DNA of 14,253 nt from Pseudomonadota bacterium (lineage in GTDB: Bacteria > Pseudomonadota > Alphaproteobacteria > Rhizobiales > Xanthobacteraceae). The notes beneath the pieces were generated by a model. That model was not told the DNA's origin. It saw only the letters and a list, made by a program, of their open reading frames with translations, and searched no databases. The stretch is taken from positions 1-14,253 of the forward strand of contig CAUJKG010000055.1 of assembly GCA_963205465.1 (NCBI GenBank). The letters are read 5' to 3'. The position numbers were made by a program, and so were the translations under genes. Below, one piece after another: positions 1-7,443 of the stretch; position 1 is the stretch's first letter; every line of letters begins with the position of its first letter.

Positions 1-384
1 GCGCCGAAGGTGTTCGGCAAGGCGGGCCTGAAGCCGCAGGACATCTCGATGTTCCAGCCTTACGACGACTTCACCATCGCGGTGTTGATGCAGTTCGAGG
101 ACTTCGGTTTCTGCAAGCGCGGTGAGGGCAGCGACTTCGTGATGTCGAACGACATCTCCTACAAAGGCAATATTCCGCTCAACACCGGCGGCGGCCAGAT
201 CTCGGCCGGTCAGCCGGGTCTCGCAAGCGGTGGCCTCAACCTGGCGGAAGCCGTGCGCCAGTTGTTCGGCGAGGGCGGCAAACGTCAGGTCAAGAACCCG
301 AAGAACGCACTCGTTACTGGTATCGGCGTGATCCCCTACGGCCGCAATTGGGGAACGAGCGCTGCGATGATTGTGGAGGCTTAA
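1..384 (+). CDS. Thiolase-fold (SCP-x/lipid-transfer type) protein, C-terminal fragment
   Basis: This is the C-terminal 127 codons of a thiolase-superfamily protein; the N-terminal part lies left of the window and the reading frame is open to base 1. The segment QPYDDFT (codons 19-25) and the following LEDFGFC-like stretch resemble the SCP-x/lipid-transfer thiolase group, which acts on branched or cyclic acyl-CoAs in the cytoplasm. The Gly-rich loop is NTGGGQISAGQPG (codons 61-73). Ordinary thiolases have a catalytic His in a GHPxG motif here, and this protein has Gln at codon 71. The C-terminal loop VTGIGVIPYG (codons 105-114) has no Cys where thiolases carry the second catalytic Cys. With the DUF35 gene 3 nt downstream, this suggests an aldolase-like pair such as Ltp2/ChsH2 rather than a true thiolase (inference). 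A thiolase-like subunit of unknown activity is the alternative. The fold assignment is fairly sure and the reaction is not. Confidence 0.85.
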   Translation, partial: APKVFGKAGLKPQDISMFQPYDDFTIAVLMQFEDFGFCKRGEGSDFVMSNDISYKGNIPLNTGGGQISAGQPGLASGGLNLAEAVRQLFGEGGKRQVKNPKNALVTGIGVIPYGRNWGTSAAMIVEA

Positions 385-387
385 GAA

Positions 388-810
388 ATGACCGCTGAAG
401 TAAAGCCGCGTATGGCCCCGAAGCCGAACGTCTATGTGAATACCGATCCGTTCTGGCAAGCCGCGCAAAAGGGCGAGCTCGTCATCCAGTATTGCAAGGA
501 TAGCGGCAAATATCAGCACTATCCGCGCCCGGTCAGCATCTATACCGGCAAGCGCAACCTCGAATGGCGCAAGGTGAGCGGGAAGGGAACGATCTACGCG
601 CACACCATGATCCGTATTCCGGGTCCGGGTCTTGATGGCCGTCTGCCGTTGCCGGTCGCGACCGTCGAACTGGACGAGGGCGTTCGCATGATCGCGAACA
701 TCATCGAGACCGATGCGGGCGATATCAAAATCGGCGCACGCGTCGAAGTCGCTTGGGACAAGATCACCGATGACTTCCAGTATCCGGCGTTCAAAGTGGT
801 GAAGGGCTAG
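388..810 (+). CDS. DUF35 OB-fold acyl-CoA-associated protein with degenerate zinc ribbon
   Basis: This 140-residue protein has the length and layout of the DUF35 family. An N-terminal helix (DPFWQAAQKGEL, residues 20-31) is followed by a rubredoxin-like zinc-ribbon region (36-54) and a C-terminal OB fold (about 60-138) with the typical GKGTIYAHT and PLPVATVELDEG stretches. Family members pair with thiolase-fold enzymes, for example ChsH2 with Ltp2 in steroid side-chain cleavage and BbsA with BbsB in benzylsuccinate degradation. The usual CxxC...CxxC zinc site reads C36, S39, S50, T53, so only one cysteine remains and zinc is probably not bound. The ATG is 3 nt after the thiolase stop and has a strong GGAGG at 375-379 with an 8-nt spacer. 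The gene order implies a complex with the upstream protein. Family assignment is confident; its exact role is inferred. Confidence 0.9.
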   Translation: MTAEVKPRMAPKPNVYVNTDPFWQAAQKGELVIQYCKDSGKYQHYPRPVSIYTGKRNLEWRKVSGKGTIYAHTMIRIPGPGLDGRLPLPVATVELDEGVRMIANIIETDAGDIKIGARVEVAWDKITDDFQYPAFKVVKG

Positions 811-812
811 CG

Positions 813-2360
813 ATGCGTCTCGAGGTCGTCTTCTCCGCGCATGCTGCGCGAATGCCGGAAAAGGAGGCGCTGGTCTGCCAAGGCCGCCGCATCGTTTACC
901 GCGATTTGCAGGCGCGCATTCGCGAGGTCGCCGGCGGCCTCGCGAAGCTCGGCGTCGGAGAAGGCGACCGCATCGTCCTGTATCTTCCGAACGGCGTCGA
1001 ATTTGTCGAACTGCTTTATGCAGCGTTCACGCTGGGCGCGGTTGCGGTGCCGGTCACGACCCGGCTGACGATCCGGGAGCTCGCCTATTTCAGCGAAGAT
1101 AGTGGCGCGAAAGTAATCGTCTGCAGCGACGCGCATGTCGAGGGCGTGCGAGGCATCCTGAAGTCGCTTCCCGCGGCAAAGGGTGTCGTGGTCGGAGCCA
1201 GTCAAGATGGCTTCGTGTCTTTCGCGGAGGTCTCGGACAAAACGTTCGTCCCGAAGTCGGTCGGCTCCGACAACGAAATTTCGATGATCATGTACACCTC
1301 CGGCACCACGGGAAAGCCGAAGGGGGTGCTGCTCACGCACGCGAATATTCTGGTCAATCATGGTTTCATGAACGCGACCGACTGGGGCATCGGCCATCAC
1401 GATAAATATCTGGTGGCGTCGCCGCTTGCGCACCGCGCAGGCCTCGGCCGCCTGATGAATTCGATGACGCTCGGGGGCACGATCTTCGTGCTGCCGGCAT
1501 TCGATGCTGAAGAGATCGCAAAGACGGTCGAACGGGAAAAGGTAACGGTGCTCGGCATGGTTCCGACCATGTGCCGCATGTTCCTTCCGGCGCTGACGTC
1601 GAACCCGGCGCGCTGCCACACGCTTCGACGGATTGTCGTGACCGGTGAAGCCTTCCCGGTCGAGCTGAAGAAGAAGTTGATTGCGCTCCTCCCAGATACG
1701 CAACTCGTCTCGTTCTTCGCGATGACCGAAGCGGGATCTATCACCAACCTTTCGCATGAAGAGCAGTTCTCGCATCCGAAGTCCGTCGGCCGCGCCGCAC
1801 CGGGCGTCGAAGTGCGCATCGTCGATGAGAACGGCAAGGATGTCGAAACCGGCGCCATCGGCGAGGTGATCGTGCGCTCCGGGCTGCCCGGCGCCTTCAC
1901 GATCATGAAGGGTTATTTCAACCGGCCCGAAGAAACGGCGAAGTCGATCCGCGACGGCTGGTTTCATACCGGCGACCTCGCGCAGCGCGATGCCGATGGG
2001 TATATTTATATCGTCGATCGTAAGAAGGACATGATCCTGAGCGGCGGCTTCAATATCTATTCGAAGGAAGTCGAGCAGACGATCCTCGAAGTCGAAGGCG
2101 TCGCCGACGTGGCGGTTGTCGGCGCTCCCGACGAGATATACGGCGAGGCGGTCGCAGCCTTCGTTGAACTCGACCCGAAGAAGCAAGCGCCGACCGCGGA
2201 CGACATCATCGCGCACTGTAGGCAGTCGATTGCAAGCTACAAGAAGCCGAAATATGTGGTCTTCGTCGACGCGATGCCGCGTAACGCTGTCGGAAAGATA
2301 CTGAAGCACGAACTTGCCACTCGCGCGCGTAGCGAGGCGGTGGCGAAGGACGTCGCGTGA
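813..2360 (+). CDS. Acyl-CoA synthetase, class I AMP-forming (fatty/aromatic acid CoA ligase)
   Basis: This 515-residue ligase of the ANL superfamily activates a carboxylic acid with ATP and CoA in the cytoplasm to give an acyl-CoA, AMP and PPi. The P-loop-like motif YTSGTTGKPKG spans residues 161-171. The ribose-binding aspartate is D388 in GD, the hinge region is DRKKD at 402-406, followed by SGGFNIY. The catalytic lysine of the C-terminal domain is K495 in NAVGKILK. The length is normal and all core motifs are present, so it should be active. The ATG lies 2 nt after the DUF35 stop, and the stop overlaps the GTG of the next gene (GTGA), indicating translational coupling. Motifs do not separate medium-chain, steroid or aromatic acid substrates. 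The neighbouring dehydrogenase pair suggests it feeds a beta-oxidation-like side-chain route. Confidence 0.93.
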   Translation: MRLEVVFSAHAARMPEKEALVCQGRRIVYRDLQARIREVAGGLAKLGVGEGDRIVLYLPNGVEFVELLYAAFTLGAVAVPVTTRLTIRELAYFSEDSGAKVIVCSDAHVEGVRGILKSLPAAKGVVVGASQDGFVSFAEVSDKTFVPKSVGSDNEISMIMYTSGTTGKPKGVLLTHANILVNHGFMNATDWGIGHHDKYLVASPLAHRAGLGRLMNSMTLGGTIFVLPAFDAEEIAKTVEREKVTVLGMVPTMCRMFLPALTSNPARCHTLRRIVVTGEAFPVELKKKLIALLPDTQLVSFFAMTEAGSITNLSHEEQFSHPKSVGRAAPGVEVRIVDENGKDVETGAIGEVIVRSGLPGAFTIMKGYFNRPEETAKSIRDGWFHTGDLAQRDADGYIYIVDRKKDMILSGGFNIYSKEVEQTILEVEGVADVAVVGAPDEIYGEAVAAFVELDPKKQAPTADDIIAHCRQSIASYKKPKYVVFVDAMPRNAVGKILKHELATRARSEAVAKDVA

Positions 2361-3514
2361 TCCGCCCGGAGACAGCGCAGGAAACTGCATTTCGCGCGGA
2401 AGTGCGGTCGTGGTTCGAGGCGAACCTGCAGCAGCATCTGCGCAACCTGACGTTCCGGCCTGCGCCGAAGGAGTCGATGGCTTGGTACGGCGCACTTTAT
2501 GAGAACGGCTGGATCGCCCCGCATTGGCCGAAGTCGTTCGGCGGCATGGGGGCTTCGGCGGAAGAACAGGTAATTCTGTTCGAGGAGTCCGCGCGCATCG
2601 GCGCACCGGACATTCCGACCCAGGGGCTCAATCACATTGGCCCGCTTTTGATGAAGCTGGGTACGCCACGGCAGCAAGCGTTTCATTTGCCGCGGATATT
2701 GAGCGGCGAAGGCGTGTGGTGTCAGGGCTATTCCGAGCCCGGCTCCGGTTCGGATCTTGCTTCCGTGCAAACGCGCGGTGAGGTGCGCGGCGGCGAAATC
2801 GTCATCAATGGCCAGAAGATCTGGACGACCTGGGGCCATCACGCGAACTGGATGTACGCGCTGGTGCGCGCCATCCCCGGCGAGAAAAAGAAGAACGGCA
2901 TCACCTTCGTGCTTCTCGACATGAATACGAAAGGCATTACGCGGCGGCCGATCCGTACCATCGCGGGCGATGACGAATTCTGCGAAGTGTTCTTCGACGA
3001 CGTCGCGGTGCCGCTCTCGAATGTTGTCGGCGAAGTCGATCAGGGTTGGCGTGTTGCGACGTCGCTGCTCGACGAGGAGCGCATTCGCATCGGGACGCCG
3101 CTTCTGCCGCTGCGTGCGCTCGCGCGGCTGCGTGCAGTCATGAAACACAACGGCTTGTCGAACGATCGTGAATGGCAACGCCGTCTCGCGCGATCTGAGA
3201 TCGCGGTTGAAACCGTGACGGCAGCATATTTTCAGTGCCTCGAGCGCTTCGAAACTGGCAATGCTGCGGGTGGCGAAAGCTCCTATCTGAAAATTCTCGC
3301 CACCGAAGTCACGCAGGACATCGTCGACCTTGTGCAGGAAGCCGCCGGGCCGTTGCGTGCGGTGAAGGTGCCGAGTGCAGGCTCGGACGCGCGGGTCGAT
3401 TTCAGCGAGATGTATCTCCAGTCGCGCCGGCTCTCGATCTATGGCGGCAGCAACGAAATCCAGCGCTCCATTCTTGCGGCGCAAGTGCTTGGCTTGCAGG
3501 GAGCGCGCCGATGA
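2357..3514 (+). CDS. Acyl-CoA dehydrogenase, probable catalytic subunit of a heteromer
   Basis: This 385-residue FAD-dependent acyl-CoA dehydrogenase would introduce a 2,3 double bond into an acyl-CoA and pass electrons to ETF. Signature 1 is YSEPGSGSDL (residues 125-134). The C-terminal signature is YGGSNEIQR (362-370). In medium-chain enzymes the catalytic Glu sits directly after that Tyr, but here it is G363. A Glu is present at E241 in the helix-G motif LDEER. By motif comparison this matches the catalytic Glu position of isovaleryl-CoA dehydrogenase (LDxER), so E241 is the likely base (inference). It starts with GTG, overlapping the ligase stop by 4 nt, and its TGA overlaps the ATG of the next dehydrogenase-like gene. 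Two adjacent, unequal family members are typical of alpha2beta2 enzymes such as the steroid side-chain FadE pairs. The exact substrate is unknown. Confidence 0.92.
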   Translation: MIRPETAQETAFRAEVRSWFEANLQQHLRNLTFRPAPKESMAWYGALYENGWIAPHWPKSFGGMGASAEEQVILFEESARIGAPDIPTQGLNHIGPLLMKLGTPRQQAFHLPRILSGEGVWCQGYSEPGSGSDLASVQTRGEVRGGEIVINGQKIWTTWGHHANWMYALVRAIPGEKKKNGITFVLLDMNTKGITRRPIRTIAGDDEFCEVFFDDVAVPLSNVVGEVDQGWRVATSLLDEERIRIGTPLLPLRALARLRAVMKHNGLSNDREWQRRLARSEIAVETVTAAYFQCLERFETGNAAGGESSYLKILATEVTQDIVDLVQEAAGPLRAVKVPSAGSDARVDFSEMYLQSRRLSIYGGSNEIQRSILAAQVLGLQGARR

Positions 3515-4575
3515 GCGGCGACGACTCGATGATTGCCGATAGCGCGCGGATATTTCTGTCCCGCATCGGCGGCGTAGCCCGGGCCCGGAAGCTCCGCGAT
3601 AGCGGTATGGCGTTCGATGCGGGCGCTTGGAACGAGATGGCGAAACTTGGCTGGTTCGGCCTGGTGGTGCCTGAAGAGGCGGGCGGGCTTGGCCTTGGCG
3701 GCCATGAACTCGTCGCGCTCATGGAAGCACTGGGCGCGCAACTTGCCGGCGAGCCAGTGGGGGAGTCGATCGCCGCAAGCGTCCTGCTATCGAGAGCAGA
3801 GGGGCTGTCTTCCCTGCTCGAAGAAGTGATTGCAGGCTCGGCGATCGTCGCTTCCGTGCTGGATGCCAGTTTCAAGCTTGCGGGCGGGCGCGTCCGCGGT
3901 GCGTCGCGGCCGGTCGTGAACCTGGCGCAGGCAACGCATGCGTTGATCGAAATTACTGGCGAAAACGGTGCAGTCTACGTGGTTCCGCTGAAGAGTGCGG
4001 GCGTTGAACTGCGCACGCAGGCGACCGTGGATGGTCGTACTGTCAGCGAACTGCATCTCGATCTCTCGTCGGAAGTGCTGAGCCGCATCGAAATGCAAAA
4101 CGTGTCCCTCGCTCTTGGGAACGTCCAGGCTGTCGCTCGTTTGGCTGCGGCCGCATATCTGGTCGGTTTGGCGGATGCCGCCTTCGCCATCGCGTTGGAA
4201 TATCTGAAGACGCGAAAGCAATTCGGCGTGGCCATCGGCAGTTTTCAGGCGCTGCAACATCGCGCCGCGACGGTATTTGTCCGCATCGCGTCGGTTCGCG
4301 CACTGATCTCTGAATGCGCACGTACATTTGGGACGGAACGGCTGGATGCCGCATCGGCAGCCGCTGCATGCGCCGCGTCGGCAATGGCGCTGCAGGTAAC
4401 GAAGGAATGCATCCAGTTTCACGGCGCCATCGGCTTTGCCGACGAACACGATATCGGTCTCTATCTGCGCCGCGCAATGTCCACGATCGCGAGTATCGGC
4501 GACGCGGGAAGCTGTCTCGACGCTTTTTCTAAAGCGGCTTCGGTCGGAACCGAAAAGATCAGCTCAACAGCTTGA
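3511..4575 (+). CDS. Acyl-CoA dehydrogenase-family protein, probable partner subunit
   Basis: This 354-residue protein is shorter than a standard acyl-CoA dehydrogenase (about 380-400). The N-terminal helical domain is recognisable (WNEMAKLGWFGLVVPEEAGGLGLG). The middle beta domain is degenerate, with no SEPGxGSD signature. The C-terminal domain is well kept: LKTRKQFG at residues 232-239 carries the Arg that usually contacts FAD across the dimer, and FHGAIGFADEHD spans 303-314. I see no Tyr-Glu-Gly catalytic motif. This pattern fits the second subunit of a heterotetrameric dehydrogenase, where one chain supplies part of the FAD site and the other the base (inference from known FadE pairs). 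The ATG at 3511 was chosen over a longer upstream open frame because it makes the standard ATGA overlap with the preceding gene and starts at plausible N-terminal sequence. Confidence 0.88.
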   Translation: MSGDDSMIADSARIFLSRIGGVARARKLRDSGMAFDAGAWNEMAKLGWFGLVVPEEAGGLGLGGHELVALMEALGAQLAGEPVGESIAASVLLSRAEGLSSLLEEVIAGSAIVASVLDASFKLAGGRVRGASRPVVNLAQATHALIEITGENGAVYVVPLKSAGVELRTQATVDGRTVSELHLDLSSEVLSRIEMQNVSLALGNVQAVARLAAAAYLVGLADAAFAIALEYLKTRKQFGVAIGSFQALQHRAATVFVRIASVRALISECARTFGTERLDAASAAAACAASAMALQVTKECIQFHGAIGFADEHDIGLYLRRAMSTIASIGDAGSCLDAFSKAASVGTEKISSTA

Positions 4576-4582
4576 GGTCATC

Positions 4583-6043
4583 ATGACGATTTCTGTGGTC
4601 GGCGCACACTGGATCGGAGGCGAGTGGATCCCCACTGCGCGTTCGAACAATTTCGACATCGTCAGCCCGCTTGACAACAGCGTGATCGGTTCGGCGCCCA
4701 ATGGCGGGCCCGATGCCGCCGAGGCCGCGGTTGCCGCGGCCAAGTCCGCCTTTTTCGAATCGGACTGGGCGCACGCGCCGCGTCTGCGCGCGCAGGTATT
4801 GTTTTCGCAGGCGAATAACCTCGAGGCGCGCAGTGAAGAGCTGGCGCGTCTGCTTTCCATCGAGACGGGAAAACTGATTGGTGTCGCGCGTATGGAGGTT
4901 GCCGCTGCGATCTCCGAAATCCGCTATTATGCGGGCCTGGCGCGCGCGATCGCCGGACGCATGATCGAGGTGGAGCCGGGCGTCCACTCGCTGCTTTCCC
5001 GCGAACCTGCAGGTGTTGCTGCGATCATTACGCCGTGGAATGCGCCCGCGATCCTGCTGGTTCGTTCGCTTGCGCCGGCACTCGCGGCTGGCTGCACGGT
5101 GGTGATGAAGCCCGCGCCGCAGTCCAGTCTGTTTCACACCGCGTTCACGCGTTGTCTGGCTGATGTGCCTGAACTTCCGAACGGCGTGCTGAACAGCTTT
5201 TGCGAGCAGGGCAGTTCCGGTGCCGAGACGCTGACCACGTCGCCGGACGTCGACGTGTTGAGTTTCACCGGCAGCAGCGCGGTGGGCAAACGCATCATGG
5301 CGGCGGCATCGGGGACCTTGAAGCGTCTCAATCTCGAACTCGGCGGTAAGGCACCTGCGGTGGTGTTCGAGGATGCAGATATTCCGGCCATCGTCTCGCA
5401 GCTCGCAGCGGCCGGCATGATCCTCTCCGGTCAGCAATGCACCGCGTTGAACCGCGTGCTCGTCCACGAGAGCCGGTTCAATGAAATGAAGAAAGCACTT
5501 GAAGGTGCGCTCAAGGCCATGCGGGTCGGCCGCAGCGACGACGAGTCGAGCCAGATCGGGCCACTCATCGATATGAAGTCGCGCGATCGCGTGAACAATC
5601 TCGTGAAGGAATATGCGGAATACGGCATCCTGATCGGCGGTATTCCGAATGGAAGCCTTGCGAAAGGCGCCTATCTCTCGCCGAGCCTGCTCGCGGTCGA
5701 GGAGCTGGATTCGCCGGTTGTGCAGGAAGAATTCTTCGGTCCGGTGATGAATCTCGAGCGGTTCAGAACCGAGGAAGAAGCGGTCAAGAAAGCGAATGCA
5801 ACACGCTACGGTCTATCCGCGAGCGTGTGGACCAAGGATCTCAACCGCGCGCATCGTGTTGCGCGCGCCCTCCGCACCGGTACGGTTTGGCTGAACGACC
5901 ATAACAAACTGTTCCCGGAAGCGGAGACCGGCGGCGTTCGCGAAAGCGGCTATGGCCGTCTGCACGGCGTCGAAGGGTTGAACGAATTTTTGTACACGAA
6001 GCATATCTATCAGCGCTTCGGCCAGGTCCGCGGTGCGGCATAA
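4583..6043 (+). CDS. Aldehyde dehydrogenase, NAD(P)-dependent
   Basis: This 486-residue member of the ALDH superfamily oxidises an aldehyde to a carboxylic acid. The oxyanion-hole Asn is N153 in TPWNAP, and a cofactor-binding turn reads SFTGSSAVG. The general-base Glu is E252 in LELGGK, the nucleophilic Cys is C286 in SGQQC, and EEFFGPV precedes the C-terminal domain. All catalytic residues are present and the length is normal. The frame is open upstream to 4436, but that part overlaps the dehydrogenase gene. The ATG at 4583 is preferred because it follows GAGG (4574-4577) and leaves a 7-nt gap. Placed between the acyl-CoA dehydrogenase pair and a UbiD decarboxylase, it may oxidise an aldehyde released by the thiolase-fold/DUF35 pair (inference). 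The substrate cannot be read from the motifs. Confidence 0.94.
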   Translation: MTISVVGAHWIGGEWIPTARSNNFDIVSPLDNSVIGSAPNGGPDAAEAAVAAAKSAFFESDWAHAPRLRAQVLFSQANNLEARSEELARLLSIETGKLIGVARMEVAAAISEIRYYAGLARAIAGRMIEVEPGVHSLLSREPAGVAAIITPWNAPAILLVRSLAPALAAGCTVVMKPAPQSSLFHTAFTRCLADVPELPNGVLNSFCEQGSSGAETLTTSPDVDVLSFTGSSAVGKRIMAAASGTLKRLNLELGGKAPAVVFEDADIPAIVSQLAAAGMILSGQQCTALNRVLVHESRFNEMKKALEGALKAMRVGRSDDESSQIGPLIDMKSRDRVNNLVKEYAEYGILIGGIPNGSLAKGAYLSPSLLAVEELDSPVVQEEFFGPVMNLERFRTEEEAVKKANATRYGLSASVWTKDLNRAHRVARALRTGTVWLNDHNKLFPEAETGGVRESGYGRLHGVEGLNEFLYTKHIYQRFGQVRGAA

Positions 6044-6057
6044 CGGGAGAGATTGAA

Positions 6058-7431
6058 ATGGCGGAAGCAGTACGCGATCTGCGCTCTTGGCTCGAAGTGC
6101 TTGCCAAGGACGGACGTCTCCTGCAGGCGAAGCCCGAACTCGCGCTTCGTTTCGAACTGGCCGCCATCTCTAAGGCGACCGAAAACGAGAACGCCGTGAT
6201 CTTTCCGCGCCCGGGCGGCCATTCCATCCCGGTCGTCAGCAATATTCTGGCGGACCGTCAGTGGATGGCGGACGCCCTCGGCATCTCCTCTTCCGAACTT
6301 CTGAAGCGTTTTATGCAGGCGGTGCGCAATCCGCTGAAGTCCGTCGAAGTGAGCCAAGCTTCGGCGCAGGAAGTCGTTCACGACAAGCCCGATCTTTTGC
6401 AGCAGCTTCCGATTCCGACGCACAACGAACTGGATAGCGGACCTTATATTTCCGCCGGCATCCTGATCTCGCGCAATCCCGAAACCGGGGTGCAGAACTT
6501 GTCCATCCACCGCTGCCAGATCAGCGCTGCGAACAAGCTGGGCGTGCTCTTGCTGCCGCGCCACACGCTTGCTTATGCGCATCGTGCCGCCGCGAAGAAG
6601 GTGCCGCTGGAAGTCGCGATCGTGATCGGCGTCGACCCGGCAACGCTGCTGGCCTCTCAGGCGATCGTGCCGCTCGACTACGACGAACTCGAGATCGCGG
6701 GCGCATTGCACGGCAAGCCGGTCGATGTCGTCAAATGCAGAACCAATAACGTCCGCGTACCGGCGAACGCGGAGATCGTCATCGAGGGACGGATTATTCC
6801 CGACGAGCGCGAGCCGGAAGGTCCGTTCGGAGAATTCCCGCAATATTACGGCCCGCGGATCGACAGCCACGTGCTGCATGTCGATGCCGTCACTCATCGC
6901 AGGAATCCGGTGTTTCACACGATCGTCGGCGGTAGCACCGAGCATCTGTTGCTGGGCGGGATCGCGCGGGAAGCGACGATTCTCGACCAGCTGCAGCGCA
7001 TGTTTCCGGACGTGAAAGACGTTCATCTCGCGCGCGGCGGCGTGTGCCGGTATCACCTCGTCGTTCAACTGGAGAAGCGCAGCGAAGGGCAGGCGAAGAA
7101 CGTAATTCTCGGCGCATTCGCGACGCATTACGACATCAAGCAGGTTGTCGTGGTTGACTGCGACGTGAATATCCACGATCCGATCGAGGTGCAGTGGGCG
7201 GTCGCGACGCGCTTTCAGGCCGACCGGGATCTCGTCATCGTACCGGGTGCGCAGGGCTCGAAACTCGATCCGTCCGCGCGTAGTGGCGTCAGCACCAAGA
7301 TGGGGTTGGATGCGACCGTGCCGCTCGATGCAGACCCGTCGCATTTCCTGCGTATCCGGGTGCCGGGGCAGGACGACGTGAATTTCGACGAACTGAAGCC
7401 CTGCACGTCGCTGGAAAAACTTCTCGGATAA
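6058..7431 (+). CDS. UbiD-family prenylated-FMN (de)carboxylase
   Basis: This 457-residue protein has the three-part layout and length of UbiD enzymes, which use prenylated FMN for reversible decarboxylation of aromatic or alpha,beta-unsaturated acids. The cofactor and catalytic signature is visible. NLSIHR places N147 and R152 with the spacing of Fdc1 N168/R173, and EGPFGE places E254 and E259 with the spacing of Fdc1 E277/E282. The complete E-R-E set argues for an active enzyme. A strong GGGAGAG (6045-6051) precedes the ATG, 14 nt after the aldehyde dehydrogenase. No UbiX prenyltransferase gene is in the window, so prFMN must come from elsewhere. The position after an aldehyde dehydrogenase suggests that the acid formed there is decarboxylated, or that a phenolic/heteroaromatic is carboxylated. 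Housekeeping UbiD for ubiquinone is less likely given the catabolic operon. Confidence 0.93.
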   Translation: MAEAVRDLRSWLEVLAKDGRLLQAKPELALRFELAAISKATENENAVIFPRPGGHSIPVVSNILADRQWMADALGISSSELLKRFMQAVRNPLKSVEVSQASAQEVVHDKPDLLQQLPIPTHNELDSGPYISAGILISRNPETGVQNLSIHRCQISAANKLGVLLLPRHTLAYAHRAAAKKVPLEVAIVIGVDPATLLASQAIVPLDYDELEIAGALHGKPVDVVKCRTNNVRVPANAEIVIEGRIIPDEREPEGPFGEFPQYYGPRIDSHVLHVDAVTHRRNPVFHTIVGGSTEHLLLGGIAREATILDQLQRMFPDVKDVHLARGGVCRYHLVVQLEKRSEGQAKNVILGAFATHYDIKQVVVVDCDVNIHDPIEVQWAVATRFQADRDLVIVPGAQGSKLDPSARSGVSTKMGLDATVPLDADPSHFLRIRVPGQDDVNFDELKPCTSLEKLLG

Positions 7432-7443
7432 GACGTAAGGCGT

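Noticed and set aside
807..3484. Long minus-strand open frames (599 and 415 codons) opposite the ligase and dehydrogenase genes
   Set aside because: They are Arg/His/Asp-rich with no recognisable domains, overlap genes with clear motifs, and are the expected antisense shadow of GC-rich coding sequence.
3235..3510. Upstream extension of the second dehydrogenase subunit
   Set aside because: It overlaps the first subunit out of frame. ATG 3511 forms a standard ATGA coupling.
4436..4582. Upstream extension of the aldehyde dehydrogenase by 49 residues
   Set aside because: It lies inside the preceding dehydrogenase gene in another frame and has no family similarity. ATG 4583 has a ribosome site and a normal N-terminus.
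7432..7443. Bidirectional terminator between the convergent UbiD and LysR genes
   Set aside because: Only 12 nt separate the stops, and I could not find a convincing hairpin there.
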